A DNA stretch of 64,000 nucleotides from a marine actinobacterium MedAcidi-G3 (GTDB taxonomy: Bacteria; Actinomycetota; Acidimicrobiia; Acidimicrobiales; Poriferisodalaceae): NCBI GenBank assembly GCA_000817105.1, contig JUEP01000005.1, forward strand, positions 82,522 to 146,521, in the 5' to 3' direction. The notes under the pieces were generated by a model that saw only the letters and a program-made list of their open reading frames with translations, was not told where the DNA came from and did not search any database. Both the position numbers and the translations under genes were made by a program. The number at the start of each line of letters is the position of its first letter. Within the stretch, counting starts at the first letter, position 1. Shown piece after piece: positions 31,057 through 41,471 of this stretch.

Positions 31057-32598
31057 TCAGTCCTCTGAATCGTTCGTGTCGGCTTCGGCGGTCATTTGGA
31101 AGGTCGCCTTGAACGACTCCACTGCTGCTTTCACTTGGTCGTCCGGCAACACTCCAGTGCTCCGGATTTCATCCAGCAAGCCGGCATTTCGAGACCTCAT
31201 ACTCTCTATAAACTCAGACTCGAAGCGCTGGACATCTTCGACAGGCAAGTCATCGAGGTATCCGTTAGTTCCTGTATAAATCGATACGACTTGTTCTTCG
31301 ACCGGCATAGGGCTGTTGAGTCCCTGTTTCAACAGTTCAACGAGTCGATAACCTCTCCCCAACTGCGCCGCAGATGCGGCATCCAACTCAGAGCCGAAGG
31401 TCGCAAAAGCTTCGAGGTCTCGGAACTGCGCTAAGTCAATTTTTAATGTTCCAGCGACGCTCTTCATAGCCTTAGTTTGAGCATCTCCGCCTACACGCGA
31501 GACTGAAACGCCCACGTCAACCGCTGGTCGGACACCAGACTTAAAGAGATCATCTTGGAGATATATCTGACCATCAGTAATCGAAATCACATTGGTAGGG
31601 ATGTATGCAGATACATCTCCTGCTTTGGTCTCAATAACTGGTAGTGCGGTCAGTGATCCTGCACCCTGGGCATCAGACAATTTTGCGGCTCGCTCGAGAA
31701 GTCGACTGTGAAGATAAAAGACATCCCCCGGGTACGCCTCGCGTCCTGGCGGCCGCCGAAGCAGCAAAGACAGCTGTCTATAGGCTTCGGCTTGCTTGGA
31801 AAGGTCGTCATAGACGATCAGGGCATGCTCGCCATTTTCCATCCAATGCTGGCCCATGGCGCATCCTGCATAGGGAGCTAAATATTTGAACGGGGCCGCA
31901 TCTGCAGCCGGGGCGCACACGACGACGGTGTAATCCATCGCTCCTCGCTCTTCCAGCGTGCTGACAACCTGCGCAACTGTTGAACCCTTCTGGCCAACTG
32001 CAACGTAAATACATTTAACGCCAAGACCAGCCTGGTTAAGAATGGTGTCGATAGCGACTGAGGTTTTGCCGGTCTTCCGATCTCCAATAATTAACTCGCG
32101 TTGACCTCGCCCAACGGGCGTCATGGCGTCAATTGCTTTGATACCCGTTTGAAGAGGTTCGTGCACAGGTTGGCGGCCCATTATCCCGGGAGCTTGAATT
32201 TCCATCCGGCGCGCTTCGGTTCCTACTAACGGACCTTTTCCATCAATGGGCTCACCTAAAGCGTTGACAACTCTTCCCAAGACACCATCGCCGACCGGCA
32301 CCGACAAGATTCTTCCGGTTGCCTTAACGTTTTGACCTTCTTCAATGTTCTCCACATTTCCGAGAACGACTGCACCAATTGAATCTTCATCTAAGTTCAA
32401 GGCGAGGCCGACATCACCACTATCAAATTCCAAAATCTCATTGACTGAAGCGTTAGGGAGACCCGACACGCGCGCAATGCCGTCTCCTACTTCAAGAATG
32501 CGACCTACTGTTCCAGATTCGACGGAAGGATCAAACCCTTCAAGATTTTTCTGGATGGCTGCAGTTATATCCGCAGCATCGAAGCTGAGGTCAGTCAT
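31057..32598 (-). CDS. atpA: ATP synthase F1 alpha subunit
   Basis: The non-catalytic nucleotide-binding subunit. The 513 residues have the N-terminal barrel ([20 protein letters not shown]), P-loop [18 protein letters not shown], the arginine-finger region [19 protein letters not shown] in part as [10 protein letters not shown], and the C-terminal helical bundle ending in an acidic DTNDSED tail. Length is typical. The start overlaps the end of atpH by four bases. Confidence 0.97.
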   Translation of the reverse strand: MTDLSFDAADITAAIQKNLEGFDPSVESGTVGRILEVGDGIARVSGLPNASVNEILEFDSGDVGLALNLDEDSIGAVVLGNVENIEEGQNVKATGRILSVPVGDGVLGRVVNALGEPIDGKGPLVGTEARRMEIQAPGIMGRQPVHEPLQTGIKAIDAMTPVGRGQRELIIGDRKTGKTSVAIDTILNQAGLGVKCIYVAVGQKGSTVAQVVSTLEERGAMDYTVVVCAPAADAAPFKYLAPYAGCAMGQHWMENGEHALIVYDDLSKQAEAYRQLSLLLRRPPGREAYPGDVFYLHSRLLERAAKLSDAQGAGSLTALPVIETKAGDVSAYIPTNVISITDGQIYLQDDLFKSGVRPAVDVGVSVSRVGGDAQTKAMKSVAGTLKIDLAQFRDLEAFATFGSELDAASAAQLGRGYRLVELLKQGLNSPMPVEEQVVSIYTGTNGYLDDLPVEDVQRFESEFIESMRSRNAGLLDEIRSTGVLPDDQVKAAVESFKATFQMTAEADTNDSED

Positions 32599-33122
32599 GA
32601 CAAACGCTCCTTCATTTTTTCAAGACGAGTACGTACTGATCCATCGAAGACCGTGTCTCCCACTTGGGCAACAACTCCTCCAAGGATGTCTGGGTCCACA
32701 ACGACGACTACATCAATGTTCATCCCAGTTGCTTTAGATAAGGCGCCCCTAAGACGCTCACGTTGATCTTCATTAAGTGCCACGGCTGAGCGAACCTCTG
32801 CAACCGCCTGCCCTCGAGATTCCGCTGCTTGTCGAACCAATTCGTCAGCTATCACACTGATATCGTTTCCCCGGCCGGCGCCCACCAACATGCTCACAAG
32901 ATTGATAGTGACTGGCGAGGCACTAACTCCTAGCAAGTCCTCTAGCACTCCGATTCGACGCGATGCAGGTATTGCCCTATCGCTGAGCGTCGAACGCAGC
33001 TGATCAGAAGACTCAACGGTCCGACCCAACTGATACAGCTCATCCGCGACGCGGTTGAGTTCACCTTCGGCTTCAGCCAATTTGGCTATGCCGGCGGCGT
33101 ACTCCTCCACTTTCTCGGTCAT
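32595..33122 (-). CDS. atpH: ATP synthase F1 delta subunit
   Basis: Delta (OSCP) links the stator stalk b to the top of alpha3beta3. The 175 residues begin with the six-helix N-domain ([20 protein letters not shown]) and end with the C-domain [20 protein letters not shown] and [20 protein letters not shown], the strongest family signature. It overlaps atpA by four bases. The 100-base gap from atpF is the largest inside the core atp operon and holds two hairpins. Confidence 0.92.
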   Translation of the reverse strand: MTEKVEEYAAGIAKLAEAEGELNRVADELYQLGRTVESSDQLRSTLSDRAIPASRRIGVLEDLLGVSASPVTINLVSMLVGAGRGNDISVIADELVRQAAESRGQAVAEVRSAVALNEDQRERLRGALSKATGMNIDVVVVVDPDILGGVVAQVGDTVFDGSVRTRLEKMKERLS

Positions 33123-33154
33123 CGCTTTCCTCGTTCTACTCGTAAACAGTTACT

Positions 33155-33170
33155 GCAGCTAAATCGCTGC
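33155..33170 (-). promoter_or_regulatory. Small stem-loop in the atpF-atpH gap
   Basis: GCAGC at 33155-33159 and GCTGC at 33166-33170 are perfect 5-base arms around a 6-base loop. It lies 32 bases before the atpH start and next to a larger stem-loop. Confidence 0.35.
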
Positions 33171-33176
33171 TTCATG

Positions 33177-33209
33177 AGTGGTCCATCAACCAGAGCTCGA
33201 AGGACCACT
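33177..33209 (-). promoter_or_regulatory. 8-bp stem-loop in the atpF-atpH gap
   Basis: AGTGGTCC at 33177-33184 and GGACCACT at 33202-33209 are perfect inverted repeats around a 17-base loop. There is no T-run, so a terminator is unlikely. Between genes that otherwise overlap or nearly touch, an RNA processing or stability element that sets subunit ratios is the likeliest role; this is inference. Confidence 0.45.
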
Positions 33210-33222
33210 TTGGGTATGTCGG

Positions 33223-33759
33223 TCAGCTACCAACTGATTCAATGTAGTCGTCCACTAACCTAGAATAAGAAGCTTCATCTAAGCTAGAGCGAACAACTTG
33301 CTCGGCTGCTCCGACGGCTAATGATGTAACTTGCGCCCGAATGTCGGCCATAGCTCTGGCCTTTGCTGCCTCGATATCGGCGTCCGCTTGAGCGCGTTTC
33401 TCATCAATTTCAGGTTCTATCGCTGCTATGCGATCCTGTCTGACCTGTTCAGCTTCAGCCCGCGCAGCCTCAAGGATTCGCGATGCTTCAGCCTGGGCTT
33501 CTGCAATCTTAGAATCATACTCAGCACGGAGGCCTTCGGCCTCCGACCGCGCGGTATCAGCGGCATCAAGATCGCCCTGAATCTTTTCAGATCTAGCTTC
33601 CATCACCTTCTTTATCGCCGGGTAGGCGAATTTCGACATGACAATGAAAAGGATTGCGAAGGCCATGCCTCCCCAAATAATTTCATTCCATACAGGAAGG
33701 ATCGGGTTCGAAGCCCCCCCTCCTGCGTCGCCCGCCGCTAGGAGTCCAATTGAGTTCAT
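33223..33759 (-). CDS. atpF: ATP synthase Fo b subunit
   Basis: Subunit b is the membrane-anchored stator stalk. The 178 residues have one membrane helix at about 25-45 (WNEIIWGGMAFAILFIVMSK), then a long Ala/Glu/Arg-rich helix with coiled-coil character (AEGLRAEYDSKIAEAQAEAS), ending near the delta-contact region LAVGAAEQVVRSSLDEASYS. The leader of about 20 small residues before the helix is short. It lies 9 bases after atpE. Confidence 0.94.
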   Translation of the reverse strand: MNSIGLLAAGDAGGGASNPILPVWNEIIWGGMAFAILFIVMSKFAYPAIKKVMEARSEKIQGDLDAADTARSEAEGLRAEYDSKIAEAQAEASRILEAARAEAEQVRQDRIAAIEPEIDEKRAQADADIEAAKARAMADIRAQVTSLAVGAAEQVVRSSLDEASYSRLVDDYIESVGS

Positions 33760-33768
33760 TGTCTCTCC

Positions 33769-34846
<1,078 letters not shown>

Positions 34847-34850
<4 letters not shown>

Positions 34851-35329
34851 TTGATCTCCTTGCGATTTCTTTGTGTCATCTGGCTAGGTCTCAATCCGGG
34901 GTAAGCCAGCGATATGGAAACATAGCGCGTCTCCCACACCAGCAACCCAAGATGGGAAACGATAATCGTTATAGCGAGGGGAATAGGTGCAAAAACGCCA
35001 ATTTTACTAAAAGCTATAACTGCAACGGTCAGAATCGCCAAACGAAGGACGAAGCCACCTAATGCGGCGAACATAAGAGCTCCTACCGATATCCGCCCAG
35101 CCCAAGTCAAAAGCGCTGCTGCGAACGCAAAGTTAGCGAAGATCAGGCCAAGCCCATAAGCAGATGATGCCAGTCCGTTAACTCCCCAAAAAACAAGTGA
35201 CAACGCTAGCCATGCCGGACTTATCTTTAAACCTCTCAACAGCATGTCTCTAACAATGCTTTTTTCTGGCTCGGCTAGTTGGCTTACCTGCGGGAAGTCT
35301 GTTGATCGCTCGTCTACTTTTTCACTCAT
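34847..35329 (-). CDS. AtpI-like membrane protein upstream of the ATP synthase genes
   Basis: The 160-residue protein has four hydrophobic helices (about 38-55, 58-78, 82-108, 115-135) and occupies the position of atpI, whose product aids c-ring assembly. Sequence resemblance to AtpI is weak, so the call relies on topology and place. The start overlaps the upstream small membrane gene by four bases and its stop overlaps atpB by four, a fully coupled chain into the synthase genes. Confidence 0.7.
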
Positions 35330-35667
35330 CTTTCGCTGCGCCCCTCAAGAGTGATGCCCGTCGGTAGATGATCATCAATTTCTTCCTGCCTGTCCAGTCC
35401 TCTGACATTGGCAGGGCGGCTTGTCATCATCTCATCTTCGATACGTGACATCCGGCTTGTATAGCGGTACCACTCGGCAGTCAGTTTTCCTAGAAAGGCG
35501 ACTAACCCAAACCCTAGAGCCACCCAGGGACCTGTTTCGAGCCAGCGATCAATGAGCCAGCCGATCGCAGAGAAAATAACTGGGGTCACGACAATCTCTA
35601 CGGAGCGCGAAAATGCATCATCTGTGCCGAAGAAGATTTTATTCTTGGAGAGCGCTGGTGCTCGCAT
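35326..35667 (-). CDS. AtpZ/AtpI-family small membrane protein
   Basis: The 113 residues include two membrane helices with the pattern VVTPVIFSAIGWLIDRW and PWVALGFGLVAFLGKLTAEW, the glycine-rich hairpin typical of AtpZ/AtpI-family (Mg2+/Ca2+-linked) proteins beside ATP synthase operons. A charged cytoplasmic tail of about 45 residues follows. It is the first gene of the atp segment. The candidate promoter at 35725-35754 lies upstream. Confidence 0.75.
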   Translation of the reverse strand: MRAPALSKNKIFFGTDDAFSRSVEIVVTPVIFSAIGWLIDRWLETGPWVALGFGLVAFLGKLTAEWYRYTSRMSRIEDEMMTSRPANVRGLDRQEEIDDHLPTGITLEGRSER

Positions 35668-35724
35668 GCTAGGGGCAGTCTCCCGACTGTTAGCGAATGA
35701 GTGGACAGGTCAAGAAGCGGCTTC

Positions 35725-35754
35725 ACCCTAATTGGGGTGTCTTGACGGTTGCAA
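35725..35754 (-). promoter_or_regulatory. Candidate promoter of the ATP synthase operon
   Basis: On the minus strand TTGCAA (35749-35754), an 18-base spacer and TAGGGT (35725-35730) form a plausible -35/-10 pair about 58 bases before the first atp-segment start. The -10 lies inside a near-palindrome CACCCTAATTGGGGTG (35724-35739; 7 of 8 positions match), a possible operator. Confidence 0.4.
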
Positions 35755-35794
35755 GCGGCTACGGGTCTAATTACGCCATATCAAATGATTTACG

Positions 35795-36922
35795 CTAAGC
35801 ACTTCGGACTTTCGTGTTCTTTTTGGTTTCTGGCCCAGTTCTTGGACGAAGCAAAAAGAAAAGCAAAATAGCCACACCGGCCAAAGCAAACGGGAGCACG
35901 GCATCTCCACTGCCCGTCAAAGTCGGAACCAGCGCGACACCGGAAAGCAACGCTGTCCAAGCCCACAAAAGCAAAACTGTTCGTCTATGGCCATGCCCCA
36001 TTCTCAACAAACGATGATGCAAGTGGTCTTTATCTGCAGTCGCAATGCCCTCCCTGCGGTAAGCGCGCCGGACAACAGCCAGGGCTACATCAATTAGTGG
36101 GACGCCAAGAATCAAGAAAGGAATTGCTATAGGGGCGAAGAAGAAATAGACCTGGCCGCTGAACTGGTCAACAACTCTGCCCCCGACAGTCATTGTCGCT
36201 GATGCCATCAAGAGACCGAGCAGAAGCGCACCTCCATCGCCCATAAAAATTCGAGCGGGATGAAAGTTGTGAGGCAGAAACCCTAGACAAATTCCCAGCG
36301 TCACTAATGCAAGCAGAGGTCCAAGATTAGTGTCACTGATAAGGCCAGCATTCTGCAATTCCCCGCTGTAGAAATAGAAAGCTCCAGCCGCAATAGCGAC
36401 GGTACCGGCGGCTAGTCCATCCAATCCATCTATCAAGTTGACGGAATTAGCGACGACCACAACCAGAAGGACCGTTATCAAAGTGGCCCAATCAGCCGAA
36501 AGGACCACCAGTTGCCCAAAAGGAACTCTGAAGTAAAAGAGTGTGACTCCCAAGACGGCTAGCAGGCTGCCGGATAGGACCTGTCCAGCCACCTTCGCTG
36601 GAGCTGAGAGCTCTCTAAGGTCATCGACTGCACCAATAGAAAACATTACCGTCGCCGCAACAACTACAGCTAGAGCTTCAGACGAGCCAGCGAACACCTG
36701 AGTAAAGCCGGGTAACCGACTAGCTAGAACCAAGGCTGCCAAGAAACCCACAAACATGGCTGCCCCACCGCCAGTAACTGTCGGGCGTTGATGAACGCGC
36801 CGGTCATCCGGCTCGACAACCGCTCCTAATCTGGGTGCAACTCTGGTCACAACAAACGTGAAGAGGTAGGTCACAACCGCTGCTGTGCCTAAAACCACGG
36901 CATGTTGGAGTGTCCTACTCAC
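35795..36922 (-). CDS. wecA: Undecaprenyl-phosphate N-acetylglucosaminyl-1-phosphate transferase (MraY/WecA family)
   Basis: The enzyme moves a sugar-1-phosphate from a UDP-sugar to polyprenyl phosphate, the first step of arabinogalactan-like or other wall glycans. The 375 residues have about eleven helices with the family active-site marks: IGAVDDLRELSAPAK, NSVNLIDGLDGLAAG, and HNFHPARIFMGDGGALLLG. HH-containing DKDHLHHRLLRMGHGHR near the C-terminus fits the WecA branch rather than MraY. The start is GTG. Its place before atpI matches mycobacterial rfe. Confidence 0.92.
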   Translation of the reverse strand: MSRTLQHAVVLGTAAVVTYLFTFVVTRVAPRLGAVVEPDDRRVHQRPTVTGGGAAMFVGFLAALVLASRLPGFTQVFAGSSEALAVVVAATVMFSIGAVDDLRELSAPAKVAGQVLSGSLLAVLGVTLFYFRVPFGQLVVLSADWATLITVLLVVVVANSVNLIDGLDGLAAGTVAIAAGAFYFYSGELQNAGLISDTNLGPLLALVTLGICLGFLPHNFHPARIFMGDGGALLLGLLMASATMTVGGRVVDQFSGQVYFFFAPIAIPFLILGVPLIDVALAVVRRAYRREGIATADKDHLHHRLLRMGHGHRRTVLLLWAWTALLSGVALVPTLTGSGDAVLPFALAGVAILLFFLLRPRTGPETKKNTKVRSA

Positions 36923-37044
36923 GGAAATGCCCTACTCACCAAGCCCAAAAGGCTCACGTTACGACTTTTAAATCTAGTCCCAGCCTAGTTACCAGTGATT
37001 GAGATTTGATGGAGGCTGCTTAGCTATCGCAGCTATGACTTTGC

Positions 37045-38304
37045 TTATTCTGGGTAAGGCGGATATTGAGCACACAACTCAGCAACTTCCTTAGCTATTG
37101 CGTTCACGGCGGCTTCATCATCTCGTTGCCGCAGGATTCTCGCTGTAAAATCAGCAATCTTGGTCATTTCGTTGATGCCCATTCCTTGCGTAGTAACCGA
37201 CGCGACCCCCATGCGCACGCCGCTGGTCACAAACGGGGAACGCGGGTCGTCAGGGATTGTGTTCCGGTTTAGCGTCACTCCGCCTTGGTCCAGCACTTCC
37301 TGTGCTTCTTTACCCGTCAAGTCTTCGTCAAAAGCGCGCAAATCGAGCAACAATAAGTGATTGTCAGTCCCCCCCGAAACCAATCTGAACCCATGGCTTG
37401 CAAGCGCATCCGCCAGCGCACCCGCATTATCAACTATTTGCTTAGCGTAAGCTGCGAAGTTTTCGTCCATCGCTTCTCGAAACCCAATTGCCTTAGCGGC
37501 GATTACGTGTTCTAAAGGGCCACCTTGATTCCCAGGAAACACGGCGCTATCAACCTTTTTCGCAAGGGCTTCAGTCGAAAGGATGCAACCACCTCTTGGA
37601 CCCCGCAGCGTCTTATGAGTGGTGAAAGTTACTACGTCTGCATAGGGAACAGGGTTCGGATGTTGACCACCCGCTATCAGCCCAGCAATATGCGCTGCAT
37701 CGAACATGAAGTAGGCGCCTATTTCATCGCAGACTTTGCGGAAAGGTTCAGGGTCTATTCGCCGAGGGTAAGCCGTTGCACCAGCAACAATAAGCTTCGG
37801 TCTTTCAGCAATGGCTATCGAACGCATTTCTTCGTAATCAATGCGCTCGTCTACGCCAGTGAGACCATAGGAAATAAAATTATAGAAACGTCCACTTGCG
37901 TTGACCGGCGAGCCATGGGTTAGATGGCCTCCATGGTCAAGACTCATGCCCATCACAGTGTCTCCAACGTCAAGAAGCGCCATATACACAGCTGCGTTAG
38001 CTTGCGAACCTGAGTGCGGTTGAACATTCGCATGTTCTGCGCCAAACAATTCCTTAGCTCGGTCAATCGCTAGTTGCTCTACTACGTCTACTTTCGCATT
38101 ACCTCCGTAATAACGACGCCGCGGATAACCCTCACTGTATTTATTTGTAAAGACGCTGCCTGTCGCTTTCATCACAGCTGGAGAAGCAAAGTTCTCCGAC
38201 GCGATTAATTGCAAACTTGTCTCTTGGCGTTTTTTCTCTTCAGAGATCAGTTCTTCAATCTCAGTGTCAGGTCCTACGGTCCATACGTTGTTCAGGTTCG
38301 TCAT
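37045..38304 (-). CDS. glyA: Serine hydroxymethyltransferase
   Basis: GlyA interconverts serine and glycine with tetrahydrofolate, the main source of one-carbon units. The 419 residues show [34 protein letters not shown], the PLP lysine in [16 protein letters not shown] and ITSGVRMG-like [16 protein letters not shown]. The frame opens at 38388, but the ATG at 38304 has AAAGG upstream and the family N-terminus. It lies between rpiB and wecA; a palindrome sits 31-47 bases before the ATG. Confidence 0.96.
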   Translation of the reverse strand: MTNLNNVWTVGPDTEIEELISEEKKRQETSLQLIASENFASPAVMKATGSVFTNKYSEGYPRRRYYGGNAKVDVVEQLAIDRAKELFGAEHANVQPHSGSQANAAVYMALLDVGDTVMGMSLDHGGHLTHGSPVNASGRFYNFISYGLTGVDERIDYEEMRSIAIAERPKLIVAGATAYPRRIDPEPFRKVCDEIGAYFMFDAAHIAGLIAGGQHPNPVPYADVVTFTTHKTLRGPRGGCILSTEALAKKVDSAVFPGNQGGPLEHVIAAKAIGFREAMDENFAAYAKQIVDNAGALADALASHGFRLVSGGTDNHLLLLDLRAFDEDLTGKEAQEVLDQGGVTLNRNTIPDDPRSPFVTSGVRMGVASVTTQGMGINEMTKIADFTARILRQRDDEAAVNAIAKEVAELCAQYPPYPE

Positions 38305-38334
38305 GAGTAGAGGCCTTTCGCGATTGACGCGGGA

Positions 38335-38351
38335 CATGCTGACACAGCATG
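38335..38351 (-). promoter_or_regulatory. 17-bp palindrome in the glyA leader
   Basis: CATGCTG (38335-38341), ACA and CAGCATG (38345-38351) make a perfect 7-bp inverted repeat with a 3-base centre. It lies between the rpiB stop and the glyA start. No T-run follows, so a protein operator or RNA hairpin is more likely than a terminator. Confidence 0.45.
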
Positions 38352-38402
38352 CCTGAAAATTGAGCTTCACACTCGCTTTCGAGACCAAGCTCAGTCCGGA
38401 GC

Positions 38403-38837
38403 CTAAAGAGCGTCTAACTTTTCTACACGTCCTTGATGTCGCCCACCCTCGAAGGAGGCACCGAGGTATGCATCCACGATGTCTAGAGCCGCTTGTTCCC
38501 CAACTATTCGCGCTCCAATCCCAATGACATTTGCATCATTGTGCTCGCGGCTTAAACAAGCAGTTGTCGTGTCGTGAACGGTCGCTGCCCGAATACCAGG
38601 CACTTTTCCAGCTGCCATAACAATTCCAATTCCGCTGCCACACACCACAACGCCGCACTCAGCATCGCCATTGATCACAGCCAAACCGACGGCAGCTCCA
38701 TAGTCAGGGTAATCAACCCGTGACTCATCATGAGTACCGCAGTCAACTACTTCGTGCGCTTGGCGTAATAGATGCTGAATGATTACCTGTTTAAGCGCAA
38801 ATCCTGCGTGATCGGCTCCAAGAGCGATAACAGACAC
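38403..38837 (-). CDS. rpiB: Ribose-5-phosphate isomerase B
   Basis: RpiB interconverts ribose 5-phosphate and ribulose 5-phosphate in the pentose phosphate pathway. From the GTG at 38837 the protein is 144 residues and starts [17 protein letters not shown], the family beginning; GAAAGGG lies six bases upstream. The active Cys is in [15 protein letters not shown] and [17 protein letters not shown] supplies the catalytic base loop. An ATG at 38918 would add 27 residues and sit 7 bases after the prmC/sua5 stop, but has no Shine-Dalgarno. Confidence 0.9.
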   Translation of the reverse strand: MSVIALGADHAGFALKQVIIQHLLRQAHEVVDCGTHDESRVDYPDYGAAVGLAVINGDAECGVVVCGSGIGIVMAAGKVPGIRAATVHDTTTACLSREHNDANVIGIGARIVGEQAALDIVDAYLGASFEGGRHQGRVEKLDAL

Positions 38838-38925
38838 GTTGCCCTTTCTTTGGGTTGACTCGGCTATCTTCCCACGCAGATCTTCACTCGTCGCGGCTAA
38901 TGCATCTTCCAAAGCCATGTTGAGG

Positions 38926-40407
38926 CTATAAAAGCTGGTTTACGTCGACCGCACCCTCTCGGAGCACCACCAAAGACTCTCCTGTGGTATCAACCACCGT
39001 TGACGCCAAACCCCCTTCGGAAACTCCTGGTATGACATAAGCAGCTTCGATAGCGAGTGTTGCCGCCGCGTCTTCTGCTCCTACGAGGGTTTCTACTCCG
39101 TGTAAGTTTGCGCTGGATCCAGTTACCGGTCCGACATCATCGATAAGAAGACGAAGCCATCCGGGTTCAGGGCATCTCACCCCAATAGTATTTCCACCGG
39201 TTACCGGATCTACCCCAGAGATTCGCTCTGCCACAAGGGTCAGGGCCCCAGGCCAGTGGGTCGCAACAAGCTTTCTCACCTCGTCATTGAGATGAATCAT
39301 TTGTGCCGCCTGTTCAATGCCACTCACCAAAACCGGAACAGGTTGGTCTGAGGGGCGGGCCTTAGCTTTGTATGAACTCTCAACAGCCGAGACGTTGTTG
39401 TATTTTGCCAGAAGCCCAGGAAGAGTATCTGTTGGTGCAACGACTAATAATCCTCGTTGCAACGCATCAAAGGCTGCTCGAACGTGCAATTCCTCAACAT
39501 CATCCAGAGGACGTCGAGCCGTAACAAATCGTTGCTTTCCTGACATATCAAGATTGATTTCCACCTCGCAGTACCCCCTGGCGATCAAGAGACTCTGCAA
39601 TCGGATGCCTTGCTCGGAACCGCATTCAAGAATGAGCCAGCCACCAGGGCGTAGCCAATTTCTTCCTTCTCGGACCAACAGATCTAAGTGACGAAAACCA
39701 TCCTCTCCCCCCATGAGTGCATCTACAGGTTCCCAGTCAGCAACAACAGCAGGAAGTTGGTCGTTCGACGAAACGTACGGGGGGTTAGAAATCAACATAT
39801 GAAGTTGCCCTTTAAGTCCTGCTGGCAACGCCTCGAGCCAATCACCCGCATGTAATTGAACTCTTGCCGCTGCACGTCCTAAACCCGCAAGGTTAGATCT
39901 GGCTAAAGCGAGGGCTTCTTGAGATATGTCAGTGGCATGGACGTGTGCATCCAAAACTTCTTGAGCTATCGATAAAGCAATCGCACCAGTTCCAGTTCCT
40001 AAGTCCGCAACGATTGACGGTTTTCCGTCAACATTTTTGTTCTTTGAAGTCAGTATCTCGATCGCTTGACCAACAACTTCTTCGGTCTCAGGCCTAGGAA
40101 TTAACGCCCTTCGGTCTACTGCAAGATCTAGATAACGAAATTGCCAACTACCAATCACGTATTGCAATGGCTCCCCGAGAACTCTCCTTGCCGTTAAGGA
40201 ATCTGTTCGGACGACCGTTCGTCGATTCATCAACTGGCCTTCCTCCGCTGGGAACTGGCCAATATCGATGCCCGTAGTTTCCTCCAAAATTCGGCGGGCG
40301 CTCAATTCTGCGTCGTCAACATGAGCGGCTCGAAGTCTTGCCAGAACTTCCCTATGCAACTGCGCAAGTGTCAGAGTGCTATCGGAACTATCTTCCAGTT
40401 TCGCCAT
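38926..40407 (-). CDS. prmC: Fusion of release-factor glutamine methyltransferase (PrmC) and threonylcarbamoyl-AMP synthase (Sua5/TsaC)
   Basis: One 493-residue frame holds two enzymes. Residues about 10-285 are PrmC: an N-terminal helical domain, ADLGTGTGAIALSIAQE for SAM, and NPPYVSS that holds the Gln of the GGQ loop. Residues about 300-493 are Sua5/YrdC: PTDTLPGLLAKYNN, the KARP basic patch, and SSANLHG, for the tRNA t6A pathway. In mycobacteria these are adjacent separate genes (hemK/prmC then sua5). GAGG lies before the ATG at 40407, which overlaps prfA by 20 bases. Confidence 0.88.
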   Translation of the reverse strand: MAKLEDSSDSTLTLAQLHREVLARLRAAHVDDAELSARRILEETTGIDIGQFPAEEGQLMNRRTVVRTDSLTARRVLGEPLQYVIGSWQFRYLDLAVDRRALIPRPETEEVVGQAIEILTSKNKNVDGKPSIVADLGTGTGAIALSIAQEVLDAHVHATDISQEALALARSNLAGLGRAAARVQLHAGDWLEALPAGLKGQLHMLISNPPYVSSNDQLPAVVADWEPVDALMGGEDGFRHLDLLVREGRNWLRPGGWLILECGSEQGIRLQSLLIARGYCEVEINLDMSGKQRFVTARRPLDDVEELHVRAAFDALQRGLLVVAPTDTLPGLLAKYNNVSAVESSYKAKARPSDQPVPVLVSGIEQAAQMIHLNDEVRKLVATHWPGALTLVAERISGVDPVTGGNTIGVRCPEPGWLRLLIDDVGPVTGSSANLHGVETLVGAEDAAATLAIEAAYVIPGVSEGGLASTVVDTTGESLVVLREGAVDVNQLL

Positions 40408-41467
40408 TTCCAGCCTCAAGCTGCTGCGCACGTTCATGAAGCATGAGTGGTTTCACTACCTCATCAAGGCCACCCGCTAGCACGCGTTCTAATTTGTAGA
40501 GAGTCAATCCAATGCGATGGTCAGTTACTCGACTCTCCTTAAAATTGTAGGTTCGAATTTTTTCAGCCCGTCCGCCACTTTTAATTTGATCGCGCTTTTG
40601 GGCTGCCTGACTCGAGGCTTGCTCCTCTTGTCGAAGTCTCAAAAGGCGGGCTCGTAAGACCCGCAAGGCTTTAGCTTTATTCTGCAGCTGACTTTTTTCA
40701 TCTTGCATCGATACCACCAGACCGGTCGGCAAGTGAGTCACCCGAACCGCTGAATCAGTTGTGTTTACGGACTGACCACCCGGCCCAGATGAGCGATACG
40801 TGTCTATCTCCAGGTCATTAGGGTCAATATCTACTTCCACTTCATCTGCTTCTGGTAGCACCGTTACTGCGGCCGAGGACGTGTGAACTCGGCCCTGCGA
40901 TTCTGTTGCTGGAACTCGTTGCACGCGATGCGGGCCACCCTCGTGTTTTAGATGACTCCAAACACCGTCACCCTTTACCAAAAAAGCAATATCGGTGTAG
41001 CCGCCCATGTCACTGAAGTGGCTGCCAAGAACCTCTAAGCCCCAACCCTTGGCATTTAAGTACGAACGATACATTTCGAAAAGATCGCGAGCCCAGAGAT
41101 TCGCTTCTTCTCCCCCCTCGGCTCCTCTTATTTCAACGATCACATTACGATCATCGTTTGGGTCGCGAGGTAGTAACAAAAATCTGAACTTATCTTCGAG
41201 GGCTTCAGCTTCCGCCAAGGCCGCTATTTCCATTTCTTTGGCTTCGACTACTTCGTCGCCGCTACTAGCTTCACCGATTTCCCTAGCAACCGCGGCATCT
41301 TCTAAAGCTGTCCTCCACGCGGACCCAACTTCAATCATTTCTGTGAGTTGAGAGTGACGTCGACTTACTTCGATGAAGCGGTCCCGGTCAGAGGTAACTT
41401 GCGGATCCCCAAGCTGAGACTCAACATGAGTCATCTCTTCTTCTAACCCAAGTAAACGATCCAGCAC
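40388..41467 (-). CDS. prfA: Peptide chain release factor 1
   Basis: RF1 reads UAA and UAG and releases the peptide. The 359 residues keep the PxT-type codon motif as RVPATESQGRVHTSSAAV and the catalytic GGQ in YRSSGPGGQSVNTTDSAVR. The frame is open to 41524, but the GTG at 41467 begins four bases after the upstream stop and gives the family length. The next gene encodes the enzyme that methylates this GGQ glutamine. Confidence 0.94.
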   Translation of the reverse strand: MLDRLLGLEEEMTHVESQLGDPQVTSDRDRFIEVSRRHSQLTEMIEVGSAWRTALEDAAVAREIGEASSGDEVVEAKEMEIAALAEAEALEDKFRFLLLPRDPNDDRNVIVEIRGAEGGEEANLWARDLFEMYRSYLNAKGWGLEVLGSHFSDMGGYTDIAFLVKGDGVWSHLKHEGGPHRVQRVPATESQGRVHTSSAAVTVLPEADEVEVDIDPNDLEIDTYRSSGPGGQSVNTTDSAVRVTHLPTGLVVSMQDEKSQLQNKAKALRVLRARLLRLRQEEQASSQAAQKRDQIKSGGRAEKIRTYNFKESRVTDHRIGLTLYKLERVLAGGLDEVVKPLMLHERAQQLEAGNGETGR

Positions 41468-41471
41468 GCTC

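Noticed and set aside
37021..37035. Short inverted repeat TAGCT-ATCGC-AGCTA after glyA as a terminator
   Set aside because: The stem is only five base pairs and no T-run follows on the minus strand.
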